Part shown: positions 6,921 to 15,800 of the stretch, piece after piece
Layout of the letters: every line of letters starts with the position of its first letter
Numbering within the stretch: the first letter of the stretch is position 1
Source: Xanthobacteraceae bacterium
GTDB lineage: Bacteria > Pseudomonadota > Alphaproteobacteria > Rhizobiales > Xanthobacteraceae
Length of the DNA: 41,572 bases
Assembly (NCBI GenBank): GCA_031291475.1
Contig: JARLIY010000138.1
Location: 1 to 41,572 of the forward strand
Direction of reading: 5' to 3'
The notes under the pieces: model-generated
The model's input: only the letters and a program-made list of their open reading frames with translations
What the model was told of the DNA's origin: nothing
Databases searched by the model: none
Made by a program: the position numbers and the translations under genes

Positions 6921-7616
6921 TTATTGGGTCGGCTTGCTCGACGCCATCACCGTGACCGGCACCTCGCGGTACTCGGCCGCGAACAGCCGTTTCAAATTCC
7001 CGACCTTGGGCAGGTCGTTGAACACGATATAGGGATAGGACGGGTGCAGGACCAAAAAGTCCTGATGATAGTCCTCGGCCGGATAGAAGCCGGTGAGTGG
7101 CTCAAGCGTGGTCACAATCGGGCTTGGAAAAACATGGGCCTTATCGAGCTGGTCGATGTAGGCCTCGGCGATGCGTTTCTGTTCGTCGTTGGCGTAGAAG
7201 ATAGCCGAGCGATACGAAGGCCCGCGATCGGGACCTTGAAAGTTCAGCTCGGTCGGATTGTGCGCGACTGAAAAATAGATCTGCAGGATCTTGCCGTAGG
7301 AAATCTGCTTCGGGTCGAAGGTGACCGCGACCGACTCGGCGTGACCGGTCCGTTCCGTGCCGACCGCCTCATAATGCGCCGTTTCTTTCTTGCCGCCGGA
7401 ATATCCCGACAAGGCCTGGGTGACCCCTTTGGTATGCTCAAAAACACCCTGCACGCCCCAGAAACAGCCACCCGCCAAAACCACCCGCTGCAAGCCGCCG
7501 GTCGCGGGTGCATCGAGCGCCGGAGGCGGAATCGAAACGGCCGGCTCCGCGGCACGCGCCGCGGTCACCGCCAGGCCGACAAACGGAACAATGAGCAATG
7601 CGCGCACGATATTCAT
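6921..7616 (-). CDS. msrA: Peptide-methionine (S)-S-oxide reductase, exported
   Basis: Reduces methionine-S-sulfoxide in proteins. The start is ATG 7614-7616 with GGAGG 5 bases upstream; longer readings add a basic, non-coding-looking stretch. The first 23 residues (MNIVRALLIVPFVGLAVTAA RAA) are a Sec signal peptide with an ARA-like cleavage site, so it should work in the periplasm. The active-site motif GGCFWG is at 49-54 with nucleophile Cys51. GYSGG, HYEAVGTERTGHAE and the YHQDF region follow the family order. Cys51 is the only cysteine in the 231 residues, so the resolving cysteine is absent and reduction must rely on an outside thiol. The EAL gene diverges upstream. MsrB is not seen in the window. 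Confidence 0.9.
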   Translation of the reverse strand: MNIVRALLIVPFVGLAVTAARAAEPAVSIPPPALDAPATGGLQRVVLAGGCFWGVQGVFEHTKGVTQALSGYSGGKKETAHYEAVGTERTGHAESVAVTFDPKQISYGKILQIYFSVAHNPTELNFQGPDRGPSYRSAIFYANDEQKRIAEAYIDQLDKAHVFPSPIVTTLEPLTGFYPAEDYHQDFLVLHPSYPYIVFNDLPKVGNLKRLFAAEYREVPVTVMASSKPTQ

Positions 7617-7866
7617 CTGTTCCTCCAAACTTCCGCGCCGGCTACCGCGGCACCGGGCGTGCCGATATCTACGCCAAGGCGCGTCCGCGCCGCCAATCAC
7701 AATTGACTGGAGCCGAGTGCACCGCGCGCTCACGACTTCGTGTGTTGCCCGGATCGATCCTCTGCGCGGCGGCGGCGCGACGAAACCGCCGGTTAAACAA
7801 TTTCCTTCAATGGTGCTCATTCCAGTCTAGTTGGCCGGCTTAAGCTTTTCCCGGCGGAGTGAACGC

Positions 7867-8688
7867 GTGCTGACGATATTACCGGACCTCGAAGCCGCCT
7901 ATCCGCCGGCGCCCGCGGCGCATTTCGACCTCGCCGAGGCGTTGCGCAACGGCTGGATCGAGTTCTGGTACCAGCCGATCATCGATCTGCGCAAAAAGCA
8001 TCTCGTCGGCATCGAAGCGTTTCCCCGCGCGCACCATCCGCAACTGGGCGTGCTGATGCCGGGCGCGTTCATGGCCAGCGCCGCGGCGGCCGATTTGATC
8101 GCGCTTTCCGAGCAAGCGCTGACGCAGGGGCTGGAAGCCAATGCCGGCTTCGCCAAGCTCGGGGGCAGTTTGCAGCTCGCGCTGAATATTCCGATCGGTG
8201 CGCTCACCAAGATCGCCGTGACCGACATCGTACAGACCTATCGCCCGCGCTTCGAGGCCTGGCCGGGACTGATCGTCGGCCTGACGGAAAAGGACATCGT
8301 CAACGACCTCGCGCTTGCCGGCGACATGGCCAAGGAGCTCAAAGCCATCGACGTGCAGCTTGCGGTCGACGATTGCGGCCGCGGCTGCTCCACGCTGGAG
8401 GAACTCAAGGAGCTGCCCTTTGCCGCGCTCAAGCTCCACAGCGCCTTCGTCGGCGATTGCGCCAAAGACAAGATCAATGCGGCAATGTGCCGGACCGTGA
8501 TCGAGCTCGCGCACAGTTTCGGCAGCATCGCCATCGGCACCGGCATCGAGAAAGCCGCCGACGCGCTGGCGCTGGTCGGTATGGGGTGCGACTACGGCCA
8601 GGGATTTTTGCTCGGCCGGCCGATGCCCGAGGAGCGCTTCACGGCGCTCTTGTGTCAGCGCGCGGCTTCGCAGACCGACCGCGTCTGA
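7867..8688 (+). CDS. EAL-domain protein, stand-alone and divergent
   Basis: 273 residues consisting of only an EAL (cyclic-di-GMP phosphodiesterase) domain. The start is put at GTG 7867, with GGAG seven bases upstream; TTG 7831 is an alternative. Against the consensus, EAL is EAF (50-52), the vNlS strand is LALNIP (Asn107), lELTE is VGLTE (Glu141), DDFGTG is DDCGRG (Asp168, Asp169), KID is KLH (Lys189) and AEGVE is GTGIE (Glu218); the Gln of GQGFLLGRPMP (235) is kept. The eight residues usually needed for metal and catalysis are therefore present, but the loop 6 sequence is altered and substrate binding may be weak. It could hydrolyse c-di-GMP or merely sense it. No GGDEF, PAS or membrane segment is attached. 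Neighbours give no regulatory hint. Confidence 0.82.
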   Translation: MLTILPDLEAAYPPAPAAHFDLAEALRNGWIEFWYQPIIDLRKKHLVGIEAFPRAHHPQLGVLMPGAFMASAAAADLIALSEQALTQGLEANAGFAKLGGSLQLALNIPIGALTKIAVTDIVQTYRPRFEAWPGLIVGLTEKDIVNDLALAGDMAKELKAIDVQLAVDDCGRGCSTLEELKELPFAALKLHSAFVGDCAKDKINAAMCRTVIELAHSFGSIAIGTGIEKAADALALVGMGCDYGQGFLLGRPMPEERFTALLCQRAASQTDRV

Positions 8689-8717
8689 GACAAGACGATC
8701 CGCCGCTCGATCATGCG

Positions 8718-9023
8718 CTAATGCGTCCAGGCCTCGCGACGCGGAAAAGCGAAGTTGTCGGAGTAGGAGATGCGCGCCCGCGCCGACGGCTTGGTCTCGA
8801 ACACCTGGCAGGAAATGCCGTGGCGTTCGCAATAGGCGATTGCCTCCTCCTTGTTGTCGAAGTGCAGGCGCACCTCCTGCTTCATGTCGGCGGAACTCGT
8901 CCAGCCCATCAGCGGTTCGACCACGCGCGGCTGTTCCGGCTCGTAATCGAGCACCCACTCCTTGGTGTTCGCCTGGCCGGACTGCATCGCCGTGCGGGCC
9001 GGCTTATAGATGCGGGCAGTCAT
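8718..9023 (-). CDS. Complex I accessory subunit, NDUFS4 (18 kDa) type
   Basis: 101 residues of the ETC complex I subunit family, the bacterial counterpart of mitochondrial NDUFS4. It begins MTARIYKPARTAMQSGQANT, then KEWVLDYEPEQPRVVEPLMGWTSS with the family's P-LMGWT core, then VRLHFDNKEEAIAYCERHG and a basic end with NFAFPRREAWTH. In alphaproteobacteria this protein sits on the peripheral arm of NADH:quinone oxidoreductase, apart from the nuo operon, as here. It is a hallmark of alphaproteobacteria. It lies 59 bases past the tRNA-Pro end on the same strand and converges with the EAL gene. Confidence 0.9.
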   Translation of the reverse strand: MTARIYKPARTAMQSGQANTKEWVLDYEPEQPRVVEPLMGWTSSADMKQEVRLHFDNKEEAIAYCERHGISCQVFETKPSARARISYSDNFAFPRREAWTH

Positions 9024-9082
9024 TGGTGATTTGATCCCAAAAAGTGTATCGCAGCGCCACGCCGTAGCGCAGCGAAGTCGGG

Positions 9083-9159
9083 TGGTCGGGGCAGCAGGAT
9101 TTGAACCTGCGACCTTCTGCTCCCAAAGCAGACGCGCTACCAGACTGCGCTATACCCCG
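9083..9159 (-). tRNA. tRNA-Pro (anticodon TGG)
   Basis: On the minus strand the 77 bases begin CGGGGTATAGCGCAG and end GCCCCGACCA, with CCA encoded. The acceptor stem pairs CGGGG with CCCCG; the D arm is AGCGCAGTCTGGTAGCGCG; the anticodon stem TCTGC/GCAGA encloses TTTGGGA, so the anticodon is TGG; the T arm carries GTTCAAATC. CGG at position 1 with G-rich pairing is typical of tRNA-Pro. It lies between the DUF192 and NDUFS4-like genes. Confidence 0.95.
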
Positions 9160-9216
9160 CCGGGCGCGCCGTTGGATACTAGGTTCACGGGCCTCCAGCA
9201 AGCTATCCGGCCACGC

Positions 9217-9723
9217 TTAACGCGCGTTGCCGAGGACCGCGGTCTCCACCCGGTCGCCCGGCGCGATGCCGAGCTTGCGCGCGGTACCGCCGATCACTTC
9301 GAGCACGGCGCGAATTGGCCCGCCCGAGGGGATGAGATTGTCCGACAGCGGCGTGGTGTTTTCGGCAATGCTCAAAATGCGGCCATCGGCGCGGATAAAG
9401 ATCATGTCGAGCGGGATATAGGTGTTGTGCATCCAGAACGCGACCGGCCGCTCCTGCTGGAAATCGAACAGCATGCCGCGGCCTTCCGGCAGCTCCTTGC
9501 GGAACATCAGGCCGCGCTCCCGCTCGGCATCGTTGGTCGCGAGCTCGACGGTGAAGGTGCGCAGGCCGGTCTTGGTCAGGATCTCGAGAGTCGCCTGCCC
9601 GGCCGCCTGCGCCGGCGCCGCGCCGGCGACGGCAAGGAAGGCGAAAAGCAACCAAGCGGCGACATGCGCCGCCGGCCTACCGGGAGATCCGAGTGAAGTG
9701 AGCGTCGCTGCGAAGGCGGTCAG
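9217..9723 (-). CDS. DUF192 family exported protein
   Basis: The DUF192 domain covers the mature part: LEILTKTGLRTFTVELATND, then ERERGLMFRKELPEGRGMLF, the core VAFWMHNTYIPLDMIF, and IRAVLEVIGGTARKLGI. It is preceded by a signal peptide (AAWLLFAFLAVAGAAPAQA), so the protein is exported; its biochemical role is unknown. No ATG or GTG occurs in this frame between the csp stop and the signal peptide. The likeliest start is CTG 9721-9723, which overlaps the csp stop codon as CTGA, the layout of the usual ATGA coupling; TTG 9651 would leave a signal peptide without a positive charge. The start is therefore a best guess. Follows the double cold-shock gene and precedes tRNA-Pro. Confidence 0.75.
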   Translation of the reverse strand: MTAFAATLTSLGSPGRPAAHVAAWLLFAFLAVAGAAPAQAAGQATLEILTKTGLRTFTVELATNDAERERGLMFRKELPEGRGMLFDFQQERPVAFWMHNTYIPLDMIFIRADGRILSIAENTTPLSDNLIPSGGPIRAVLEVIGGTARKLGIAPGDRVETAVLGNAR

Positions 9724-10313
9724 TGCGACGCGGGACCGAGCGGGCCGCTTTCGGGACGGACTTCGGCCGCCATCAAGCCCTTCGGCCCGGGTCCGTAGCG
9801 CACCAGCACGAACTGACCCGGCCGCAATTCGGTGATGCCGAAGCGGCGCAAAGTCTCCATATGCACGAAGATATCCGGCATCCCCTCCCCGCGCGTCAGG
9901 AAGCCGAAGCCGCGAAGCCGATTGAACCATTTCACCTGCGCCCGTTCGAGGCCGCTTGTCGGGGCGACCGTAACATGGGTTCGCGGCGGCGGCATCTGCG
10001 CCGGATGGATCGCCGTCGATTCGTCCATGGAGATGACGCGGAAGGCTTGCAGGCCCTTCGGCCGCGCCAGCACCTCGCAGACGACGCGAGCGCCTTCATA
10101 AGCGGTTTGATAGCCGTCGCGGCGCAGACAGGTTACGTGCAGCAGCACGTCAGCCATGCCGTTATCGGGGACGATGAAGCCGTAACCCTTGGCAACATCG
10201 AACCATTTGATAACGCCGGCAACCTCGATGACATGCGTCGCCTCGTCGCCAAGATCGACATCGGCTCCGAGTCCGAGCCCGGCTGATTTTGGTTCGATCC
10301 CGTCCGACGCCAT
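9720..10313 (-). CDS. Tandem cold-shock-domain protein
   Basis: 197 residues with two cold-shock (OB-fold) domains that bind single-stranded RNA or DNA. Domain 1, about 30-100, has VIKWFDVAKGYGFI (RNP1 KGYGFI) and DVLLHV (RNP2). Domain 2, about 125-190, has QVKWFNRLRGFGFL and DIFVHM. A Pro-rich linker (AQMPPPRTHVTV) joins them. The acidic N-terminus of about 25 residues is common in alphaproteobacterial double-CSD proteins. They act as RNA chaperones under stress or in stationary phase. The coding end overlaps the DUF192 frame by 4 bases, so the two are probably one transcript. The 122 bases upstream contain no other gene and could be a long 5' leader. Confidence 0.92.
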   Translation of the reverse strand: MASDGIEPKSAGLGLGADVDLGDEATHVIEVAGVIKWFDVAKGYGFIVPDNGMADVLLHVTCLRRDGYQTAYEGARVVCEVLARPKGLQAFRVISMDESTAIHPAQMPPPRTHVTVAPTSGLERAQVKWFNRLRGFGFLTRGEGMPDIFVHMETLRRFGITELRPGQFVLVRYGPGPKGLMAAEVRPESGPLGPASH

Positions 10314-10435
10314 GACGCCGTGGCCGCCGCTTCTGTGCTGGCGCCCCGCGCGGGCGCATCACGAATCTCTTGAATTGAAGATAACACCGGCCATCAAAGG
10401 GAAAAGCACAAAAATGCAACACACGGGGAAAAGCG

Positions 10436-11242
10436 TCACAGCCTGTGAACATCGGTGGATGACGCGTCATCGACGAACGGTTCGAGCACGGTGCCGATGT
10501 CGGCCCGCACGACTAGGTCGGCGATGTCGTCGAAGTCGGTCGGTTCGCGGTTGATGATGATCAGCCGGGCGCCGTTGCGCTTGGCCGCCAAGGGAAATCC
10601 GGCCGCGGGCCAGACCACAAGCGAGGAACCGATCGCCAGAAACAAATCGCAACACAGCGTCAGCTCCTGGGCGCGCCGCATTGCGGAATCGGGCATCGCT
10701 TGGCCGAAGGAAATGGTCGCGGTCTTGATATAGCCGCCGCAAGCCGGGCAGTCGGGGGCGCAGCCATTGCCGGCCTCCATCCGCTCGCGGATCCAGGAGA
10801 CTTCGTAACGCTGCTCACAATCGAGGCATAAAGCATAGGTTGTATTGCCGTGCAGTTCGACGACATGTTCGGGAGCGATGCCAGAGGCTTGATGCAGATT
10901 ATCGATGTTCTGCGTCACCACCGCAGGCACCTTGCCGGCGCGATAGAGGCTCGCCAACGCCCGGTGTCCGCGGCCGGGCTTGGCGCGGCCGAAAGCGTCG
11001 CCCATGGCGAAGCGGCGCCGCCAGGATTCGTTGCGCGTCTCCTGGCTGCGCAGGAATTCATCGAACGGGATGGGCCGGTTCTTGGTCCAGATTCCGCCCG
11101 GCGAGCGAAAATCGGGGATACCGCACTCGGTGGAGATGCCAGCGCCGGTAAAGGGCAAGATCACGCCTGCCTCCCGGATCATGCCCACAAGGTCCGCCGC
11201 GGCGTCGTCGGGATCGGCCACGCCCATCCTTTCTACCTTCAT
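10436..11242 (-). CDS. Sirtuin, NAD-dependent protein deacylase
   Basis: 268 residues. The NAD-binding GAGIS is at 33-37 with GIPDFRSPGGIW after it; TQNIDNLH is at 110-117; the catalytic His131 follows in ELHGN; a zinc finger uses Cys139, Cys142, Cys165 and Cys168; GSSL is at about 205-208, and INREPTDFD closes the cofactor site. It removes acyl groups from lysines using NAD, releasing nicotinamide and O-acyl-ADP-ribose. The GIWTKNRPI stretch lacks the Tyr/Arg pair (YxxR) that marks SIRT5-like CobB desuccinylases, so deacetylation is the likelier activity. Met6 is an alternative start. It diverges from the glyoxalase gene, with 67 bases between. Confidence 0.93.
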   Translation of the reverse strand: MKVERMGVADPDDAAADLVGMIREAGVILPFTGAGISTECGIPDFRSPGGIWTKNRPIPFDEFLRSQETRNESWRRRFAMGDAFGRAKPGRGHRALASLYRAGKVPAVVTQNIDNLHQASGIAPEHVVELHGNTTYALCLDCEQRYEVSWIRERMEAGNGCAPDCPACGGYIKTATISFGQAMPDSAMRRAQELTLCCDLFLAIGSSLVVWPAAGFPLAAKRNGARLIIINREPTDFDDIADLVVRADIGTVLEPFVDDASSTDVHRL

Positions 11243-11309
11243 TGCATTGTCCTAAGTTCAGGCGCGAGTTTAGGGAAAAACTGCCGTCTAATACCAGCAA
11301 GGTGCCATC

Positions 11310-11765
11310 ATGCGTTATCTGCATACAATGCTGCGCGTGCGGAATCTCGATGCCGCGCTCGACTTCTACTGCAACAAGCTCGGGCTGAAGGAGACCCGCC
11401 GGCGGGTCGACGAAAAGGCCAAGTACACGCTGGTGTTCCTGGCGGCGCCGGGGGACGGCGAACTCGTCGCCAAGGGGCCGGACAACCGGGCGGCGCCGCT
11501 GGTCGAGCTTACCTATAATTGGGAGGGCGGCGAGGATTACGGCGAGGCGCGCTATTTCGGCCACCTCGCCTATGAGGTCGACGACATTTACGCGCTTTGT
11601 GAGCGGCTGATGGAGGCGGGCGTCACCATCAACCGGCCGCCCCGTGACGGCATGATGGCGTTCGTGCGCTCCCCGGACAGGCAGTCTATCGAACTGTTGC
11701 AGAAGGGCGCGGCGCTGCCGCCAAAGGAGCCCTGGAAATCGATGCCCAATACTGGGCATTGGTGA
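11310..11765 (+). CDS. gloA: Lactoylglutathione lyase (glyoxalase I)
   Basis: 151 residues of the VOC superfamily with two paired beta-alpha-beta-beta-beta modules. The four metal ligands are in place: His5 ([10 protein letters not shown]), Glu66 (LVELTYNW), His85 (FGHLAYEV) and Glu128 (SIELLQ). LGLKETRRR and the NWGG-like NWEGGEDY segment match the short bacterial GloA. It converts the hemithioacetal of methylglyoxal and glutathione to S-lactoylglutathione in the cytosol. The spacing of the first helices and lack of the insert seen in yeast and human enzymes suggest the Ni/Co type, by family knowledge. The gene is followed by tRNA-Glu 87 bases on. Confidence 0.93.
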   Translation: MRYLHTMLRVRNLDAALDFYCNKLGLKETRRRVDEKAKYTLVFLAAPGDGELVAKGPDNRAAPLVELTYNWEGGEDYGEARYFGHLAYEVDDIYALCERLMEAGVTINRPPRDGMMAFVRSPDRQSIELLQKGAALPPKEPWKSMPNTGHW

Positions 11766-11852
11766 CGGGGGCCGCGGCCGCGGTTGCTTGCCGCTCCTCC
11801 CAATCCTCTCTATATGTCGCGCCCTTCCCACCGCGCCGTTTGCGCGTGGCCC

Positions 11853-11928
11853 GCGCCCTTCGTCTAGCGGTCCAGGACACCGCCCTTTCACGGCGGTAAC
11901 ACGGGTTCGAGTCCCGTAGGGCGCGCCA
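11853..11928 (+). tRNA. tRNA-Glu (anticodon TTC)
   Basis: 76 bases with encoded CCA. The acceptor stem pairs GCGCCCT (11853-11859) with AGGGCGC (11918-11924). The D loop is CGTCTAGCGGTCCAGGACA; the anticodon stem CCGCC/GGCGG encloses CTTTCAC, giving anticodon TTC; the T arm is ACGGGTTCGAGTCCCGT. The next gene is on the other strand and transcribed toward it. Confidence 0.95.
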
Positions 11929-11970
11929 AAACGCAAACAGCGACACGCGGCAAAGCCCCGCATCCAAAGA

Positions 11971-12001
11971 AACTGCCCCGCCAACTGCGATCGGCGGGGG
12001 A
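11971..12001 (-). terminator. Terminator hairpin after the HU-like gene
   Basis: Arms CCCCGCC (11976-11982) and GGCGGGG (11993-11999) pair around a 10-base loop. On the minus strand it follows the HU-like stop by about 30 bases, and CAGTTTCTTT follows the stem, a moderate T-run. It also separates this gene from tRNA-Glu. Confidence 0.6.
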
Positions 12002-12029
12002 AATTGCAAAAGTGCAGGACCGACGGCGG

Positions 12030-12350
12030 TTACACCGCCATCTTCAAATCCTTGGCCGCCCGGAACGCGACTTTCTTGCTGGCCTTGATCTGGATCGCTT
12101 CGCCGGTCGCCGGGTTACGCCCCATGCGGGCCGCGCGATTCCTGACCTGGAGAATGCCAAGGCCCGCAATGCGGACGCGCTCGCGCTTCTTCAGATGCTT
12201 GGTGATCATATCGACGAGATCGCCGAGATAGGCTTCACCCGCCCGTTTCGTCATTTGATGTTCTTTGGCCAAAGCCGCAGCGAGATGTTTGAGCGTAACG
12301 GCCCGTTTGACCGCGGCGGTCGGCTTCTTTGTTTCGCTTGGTAGCGCCAT
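12030..12350 (-). CDS. HU/IHF family DNA-binding protein
   Basis: 106 residues. After a 17-residue basic extension (MALPSETKKPTAAVKRA) comes the HU fold: helices TLKHLAAALAKEH and KRAGEAYLGDLVDMITKHLKK, then strands RVRIAGLGILQVRNRAARMG and the DNA-bending arm GRNPATGEAIQIKASKKVAF (77 on). RNP with the tip proline is conserved. The extension, and IAGLG in place of IxGFG, set it apart from canonical HupB; it is probably a paralogue. GGAGGG lies 8 bases ahead of ATG 12350. It is a nucleoid protein; the regulatory target is not visible. Confidence 0.88.
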   Translation of the reverse strand: MALPSETKKPTAAVKRAVTLKHLAAALAKEHQMTKRAGEAYLGDLVDMITKHLKKRERVRIAGLGILQVRNRAARMGRNPATGEAIQIKASKKVAFRAAKDLKMAV

Positions 12351-12479
12351 GGTGGTTTCCCTCCAATGAGCGCGGAATGCGCTGGAGAATCAAGGACGTG
12401 ATTCGTCGGCAAAAGAAAAGCGATTTGTTGCCCCGCTAAGGGCCCGAAGGTCCAGCCGCGCAGGGTGTTTTCTCGCTCC

Positions 12480-12519
12480 AGCAAGAAAGAAAAGGGCCCG
12501 CCAACCGGCAGGGCCCTTT
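12480..12519 (-). terminator. Intrinsic terminator of the small Tyr/Pro-rich protein gene
   Basis: Arms AAAGGGCCC (12491-12499) and GGGCCCTTT (12511-12519) are perfect. Read on the minus strand, the stem is followed by CTTTCTTGC with a run of T, giving a standard intrinsic terminator 25 bases after the stop at 12544. Confidence 0.75.
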
Positions 12520-12543
12520 CGCACAGTCTAGGGCGCCGCTCTC

Positions 12544-12780
12544 TCAGTAGCAGCCGCGTACCCAGTAATAGCCGTTCCACACCGGCCGGCAGGCCGGTCC
12601 GTAATACGGACCATACGGGCCATAGTAGTAAGGCGCGGTCGCTGCGGCGGCCACGGCACCGCCGACGAGGGCGCCGGCGTCAAGCACACGCTCGCGCAAG
12701 TCCAAAGAACATGGGGCCACCGCAGCAAGTATGAAGCTGATGCCATGGCGGGTCACAACCCTTTCAATCATCCGTGGCAC
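12544..12780 (-). CDS. Small Tyr/Gly/Pro-rich protein, possibly exported
   Basis: 78 residues. The C-terminal half is distinctive: GALVGGAVAAAATAPYYYGP, then YGPYYGPACRPVWNGYYWVR ending GCY. Such short proteins ending in a Tyr/Trp-rich tail after an Ala-rich hydrophobic stretch are frequent in Bradyrhizobium and its relatives, where they normally start with a signal peptide. Here the N-terminal 35 residues (ERVVTRHGISFILAAVAPCS) form a poor signal sequence, so a frameshift in the 5' part or a different start is possible. Function unknown. The intrinsic terminator right behind the stop supports a real transcription unit. Confidence 0.55.
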   Translation of the reverse strand: MPRMIERVVTRHGISFILAAVAPCSLDLRERVLDAGALVGGAVAAAATAPYYYGPYGPYYGPACRPVWNGYYWVRGCY

Positions 12781-12817
12781 TCACTTTCGTTCACCGCAAC
12801 AATAAACGAAGGGCGCG

Positions 12818-15800
12818 TCACAGTTCCGCGAGCGCAGCTTCAACCCGCGTGAGGATCGGGGTTTGTCCAAATTGAGAAAGGATCCGCTTTGCCTTGCTTA
12901 AATGCTCAATCGCAAGAGCCCGCTTTTTCTTTCCCTTGTAGAGAATGCCAAGAATCATTTCAGCTCGACCAACATGATGCCCATTGGCGTCGAATTGCGG
13001 ATTTTGAATTGTCTCGGAGACGAGCCTCTCGATGCTAGCGGCACCGGTCATCAGGATCTTTGCTAATGTAAAGGCGTTTTTCCAAAGCACGTTCAGCGCC
13101 GGCCTATCTCTTGGAAACATGACCTCGAGATAGACCTCGCAAAGAAACAGTTTTGCCCAATCTTCCGCCACGCGCCACCCGTCGCGGTGCGCTGTCGCCA
13201 TTGCATTCTCAATAATACGGATTCCCTTTCCTATTTCTCCACTCAAAACCGTCAAAACGCCAAAGGCGGGATCCAACAAAATCAGCTCGTAGCGCCAGTT
13301 CAGCTCGGTCAAGCGCCTTCTTATGTCCGTCAATACAAGTCGCCCCTCTTCTATTTTCTTGAGCAAGGCGAGAGCGGCGCCTTTTACACCCAAGGCATTC
13401 ATCCGCTCTTGGGGCGTGTAGGCGATCTGCAGGCATTCATCAGCATAGTTTAGCGCTTTCCCGTAGTCATCGCTGGTGAGTGCAAGCCAGCCAAGAATTC
13501 CCATGCCCATCCCCCTCGGTCGGGGGTCATTGAGCTGATGCCCAATTGCGCTCATTTCCTCGGCGATCTGCCGCGCCACACCCATCCTTCCCCGGCTGAT
13601 TTCATCAATGGCAATGACCCAGCGAACGACACTGCGAATGTAAGCATCTTCAGTTTTAGACGCAGCCTCGATCGCACTGTGAGCGACGGTTTCGTGCGCT
13701 GTAAACACCTGAGGTGCCACTGCCGAAGAAATTAGAATCTGACTGGCAAAACAGTACGCCCGCGAGCGGCTATCCCCCAGCCGCTCTACCATCGCGGACA
13801 TCTTTGCCTGTTCCGCCAGTGCTGCCTCAAACCTGGTCATGAAACAAAGGCCGAATACCTTCTGATGCAGGATTAAAACGATTTGAATGCTATCTCCGAG
13901 ATTATTGAGCCGCGCTGCGAACTTGTCGGTGATGTCTACGACTTCGCTCACCTTGCCTAAGGCGTTTAGAAGCAACGTATATTCCACCAGCACCTTTGCG
14001 GTCTGCTGGTCGCTGGCGCATTCCTGGTGTGCTTCAGCAAGCCTGATCGCTGCCAAAAAATGGCTCTCGGCCTCGTCCAGTGAGTAGACGCTTAGGTTTT
14101 TGCTTCCCGCCATCGAAAGGTAGGTGAAGGCTTTATCGGCGCGCTTCGTTTGGCCGTAGTGGTGTGCGAGAGCCTCGGCTACTTCGATCAAACGGTTGTC
14201 GCTGCGACGTTCGATTTCCTCCGCGATCAGGGAATGCAGTTCGGTTCGTGCTTCAGTGAGAAGGCTTTGATAAAGCGCGTCCCTGACCAGAGCGTGCTTA
14301 AAAAAATAATCGCTCGAATCGCGTTCGCTGTAGATCAGATCAAGCGCCTGCATCGCTGCAAGCTGAGTATCCAGGTCGTCGCCGTCATCGATCAAGGTCG
14401 CCAACAATGCCTTATCAAAGCGCTTACCGATGACTGAGGCGGCTTGTAAAAGCCTGCGTTCCTTTGGCGCGAGGCGGTCCACGCGAGCGGTCAACAAGCT
14501 CTGGATGCTTGCCGGCAAGGCTATTGCCACCGCTGTTGGATCGAACTCCACTTTTCCGCCGGTCGAGCGCAACACCCCTCGCTCGCCGAGAAAGCTCAAG
14601 ATTTCCTCAGCGAAAAGCGGATTCCCCTCCGCTCTCTCCGCCACTTGGCGGACGAGCGGGGCAGGCAGGATCTTAGCGCCGAGCCGCGCCTGCACGAGCT
14701 GACGGATTTCGCCGGCTGGAAGAGGCTCCAGATGCAATGCGGTTACGCCCTTCGCATTGAGCCAAACCGGCCGGTATTCAGGCCGCGCCGAGTGGATGAG
14801 GAGGAGTGGCAACTTCGGGTCGTCTCGGATGATCTGGCCGAGCAACTCCTCGGAGACGCTGTCGATCCAATGTAGGTCTTCGATCACCAGCATGACCGCA
14901 GAAAGGCGACAGCGCGCTTCCAGGAGCCGCAACAAGAGTTCGCGCGTGCGAAGACCGATCAAGGCGCCGTCCAGCCCGCTGAGCGCGCCATCTGGAGCTT
15001 TTAGGCCGAGCAGATGAAGAAGGAGACCGAGATTCAGCGTCGATCTGATGTCCAATGTGCTTAGCCCCATTTCCAGTTTCTGTGCGATCTCCTGTTCCGT
15101 GTCGCCGGCTTCGATCCGGAACGCACGCCGCACGACTTCGAGGAACGGAAGAAACGCCGTCTCTTGACCGTCGGGTGAACAATTACCGGTAAGGATGAAC
15201 ACCCGGTCGGCGCCAATCCGCTGGCGAAATTCGTAAAGGAGTCGCGACTTGCCCATGCCGGGTTCGGCCATCAGGTCGATGACACGAAGTTGGGAGCGCG
15301 CCTCAGTGAGTGCTTGCTCCAGCACTTCCAGTTCGCGTTCTCGTCCAACAAACGCGCTGAGGCCACGCCTCATCGAGGCATCAAACCGCGTCACCCCCCG
15401 ACGGATCGCATCCAGCCGATAAGCCGTTTGAGCTTCCGATTTGCCTTTTATGGAATGTTCGCCGACGACGGTGGCCTCGACCATGCCCTGCACCAATTGA
15501 TACGTGGTCTGGCTCATGTACACTGAATTTGGTTGAGCCAGCGACTCTAGGCGCTTGGCGAAATTGACGGTATCGCCAAGAATTGTAATGGCAGCGTCAG
15601 TTCCGGGCTGCACTTGACCGACCACCGCCGCGCCGCTGTTGAGGCCAATGCGCAATTGCGGCCGCGTGCCATGCTCGACCTCGAAATCGGGTTCTGCGGC
15701 CTTCAGCCGTTGTAGGATAGATAAAGCCGCTCGACACGCTCGCAGCGGTGCATCTTCGAACGCAGTTGCCGCACCAAAAGCGGCCATTATGCCGTCGCCG

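Noticed and set aside
9024..9930. ATG 9930 as the start of the DUF192 gene
   Set aside because: It would lie deep inside the cold-shock gene and add 69 Arg-rich residues that match nothing.
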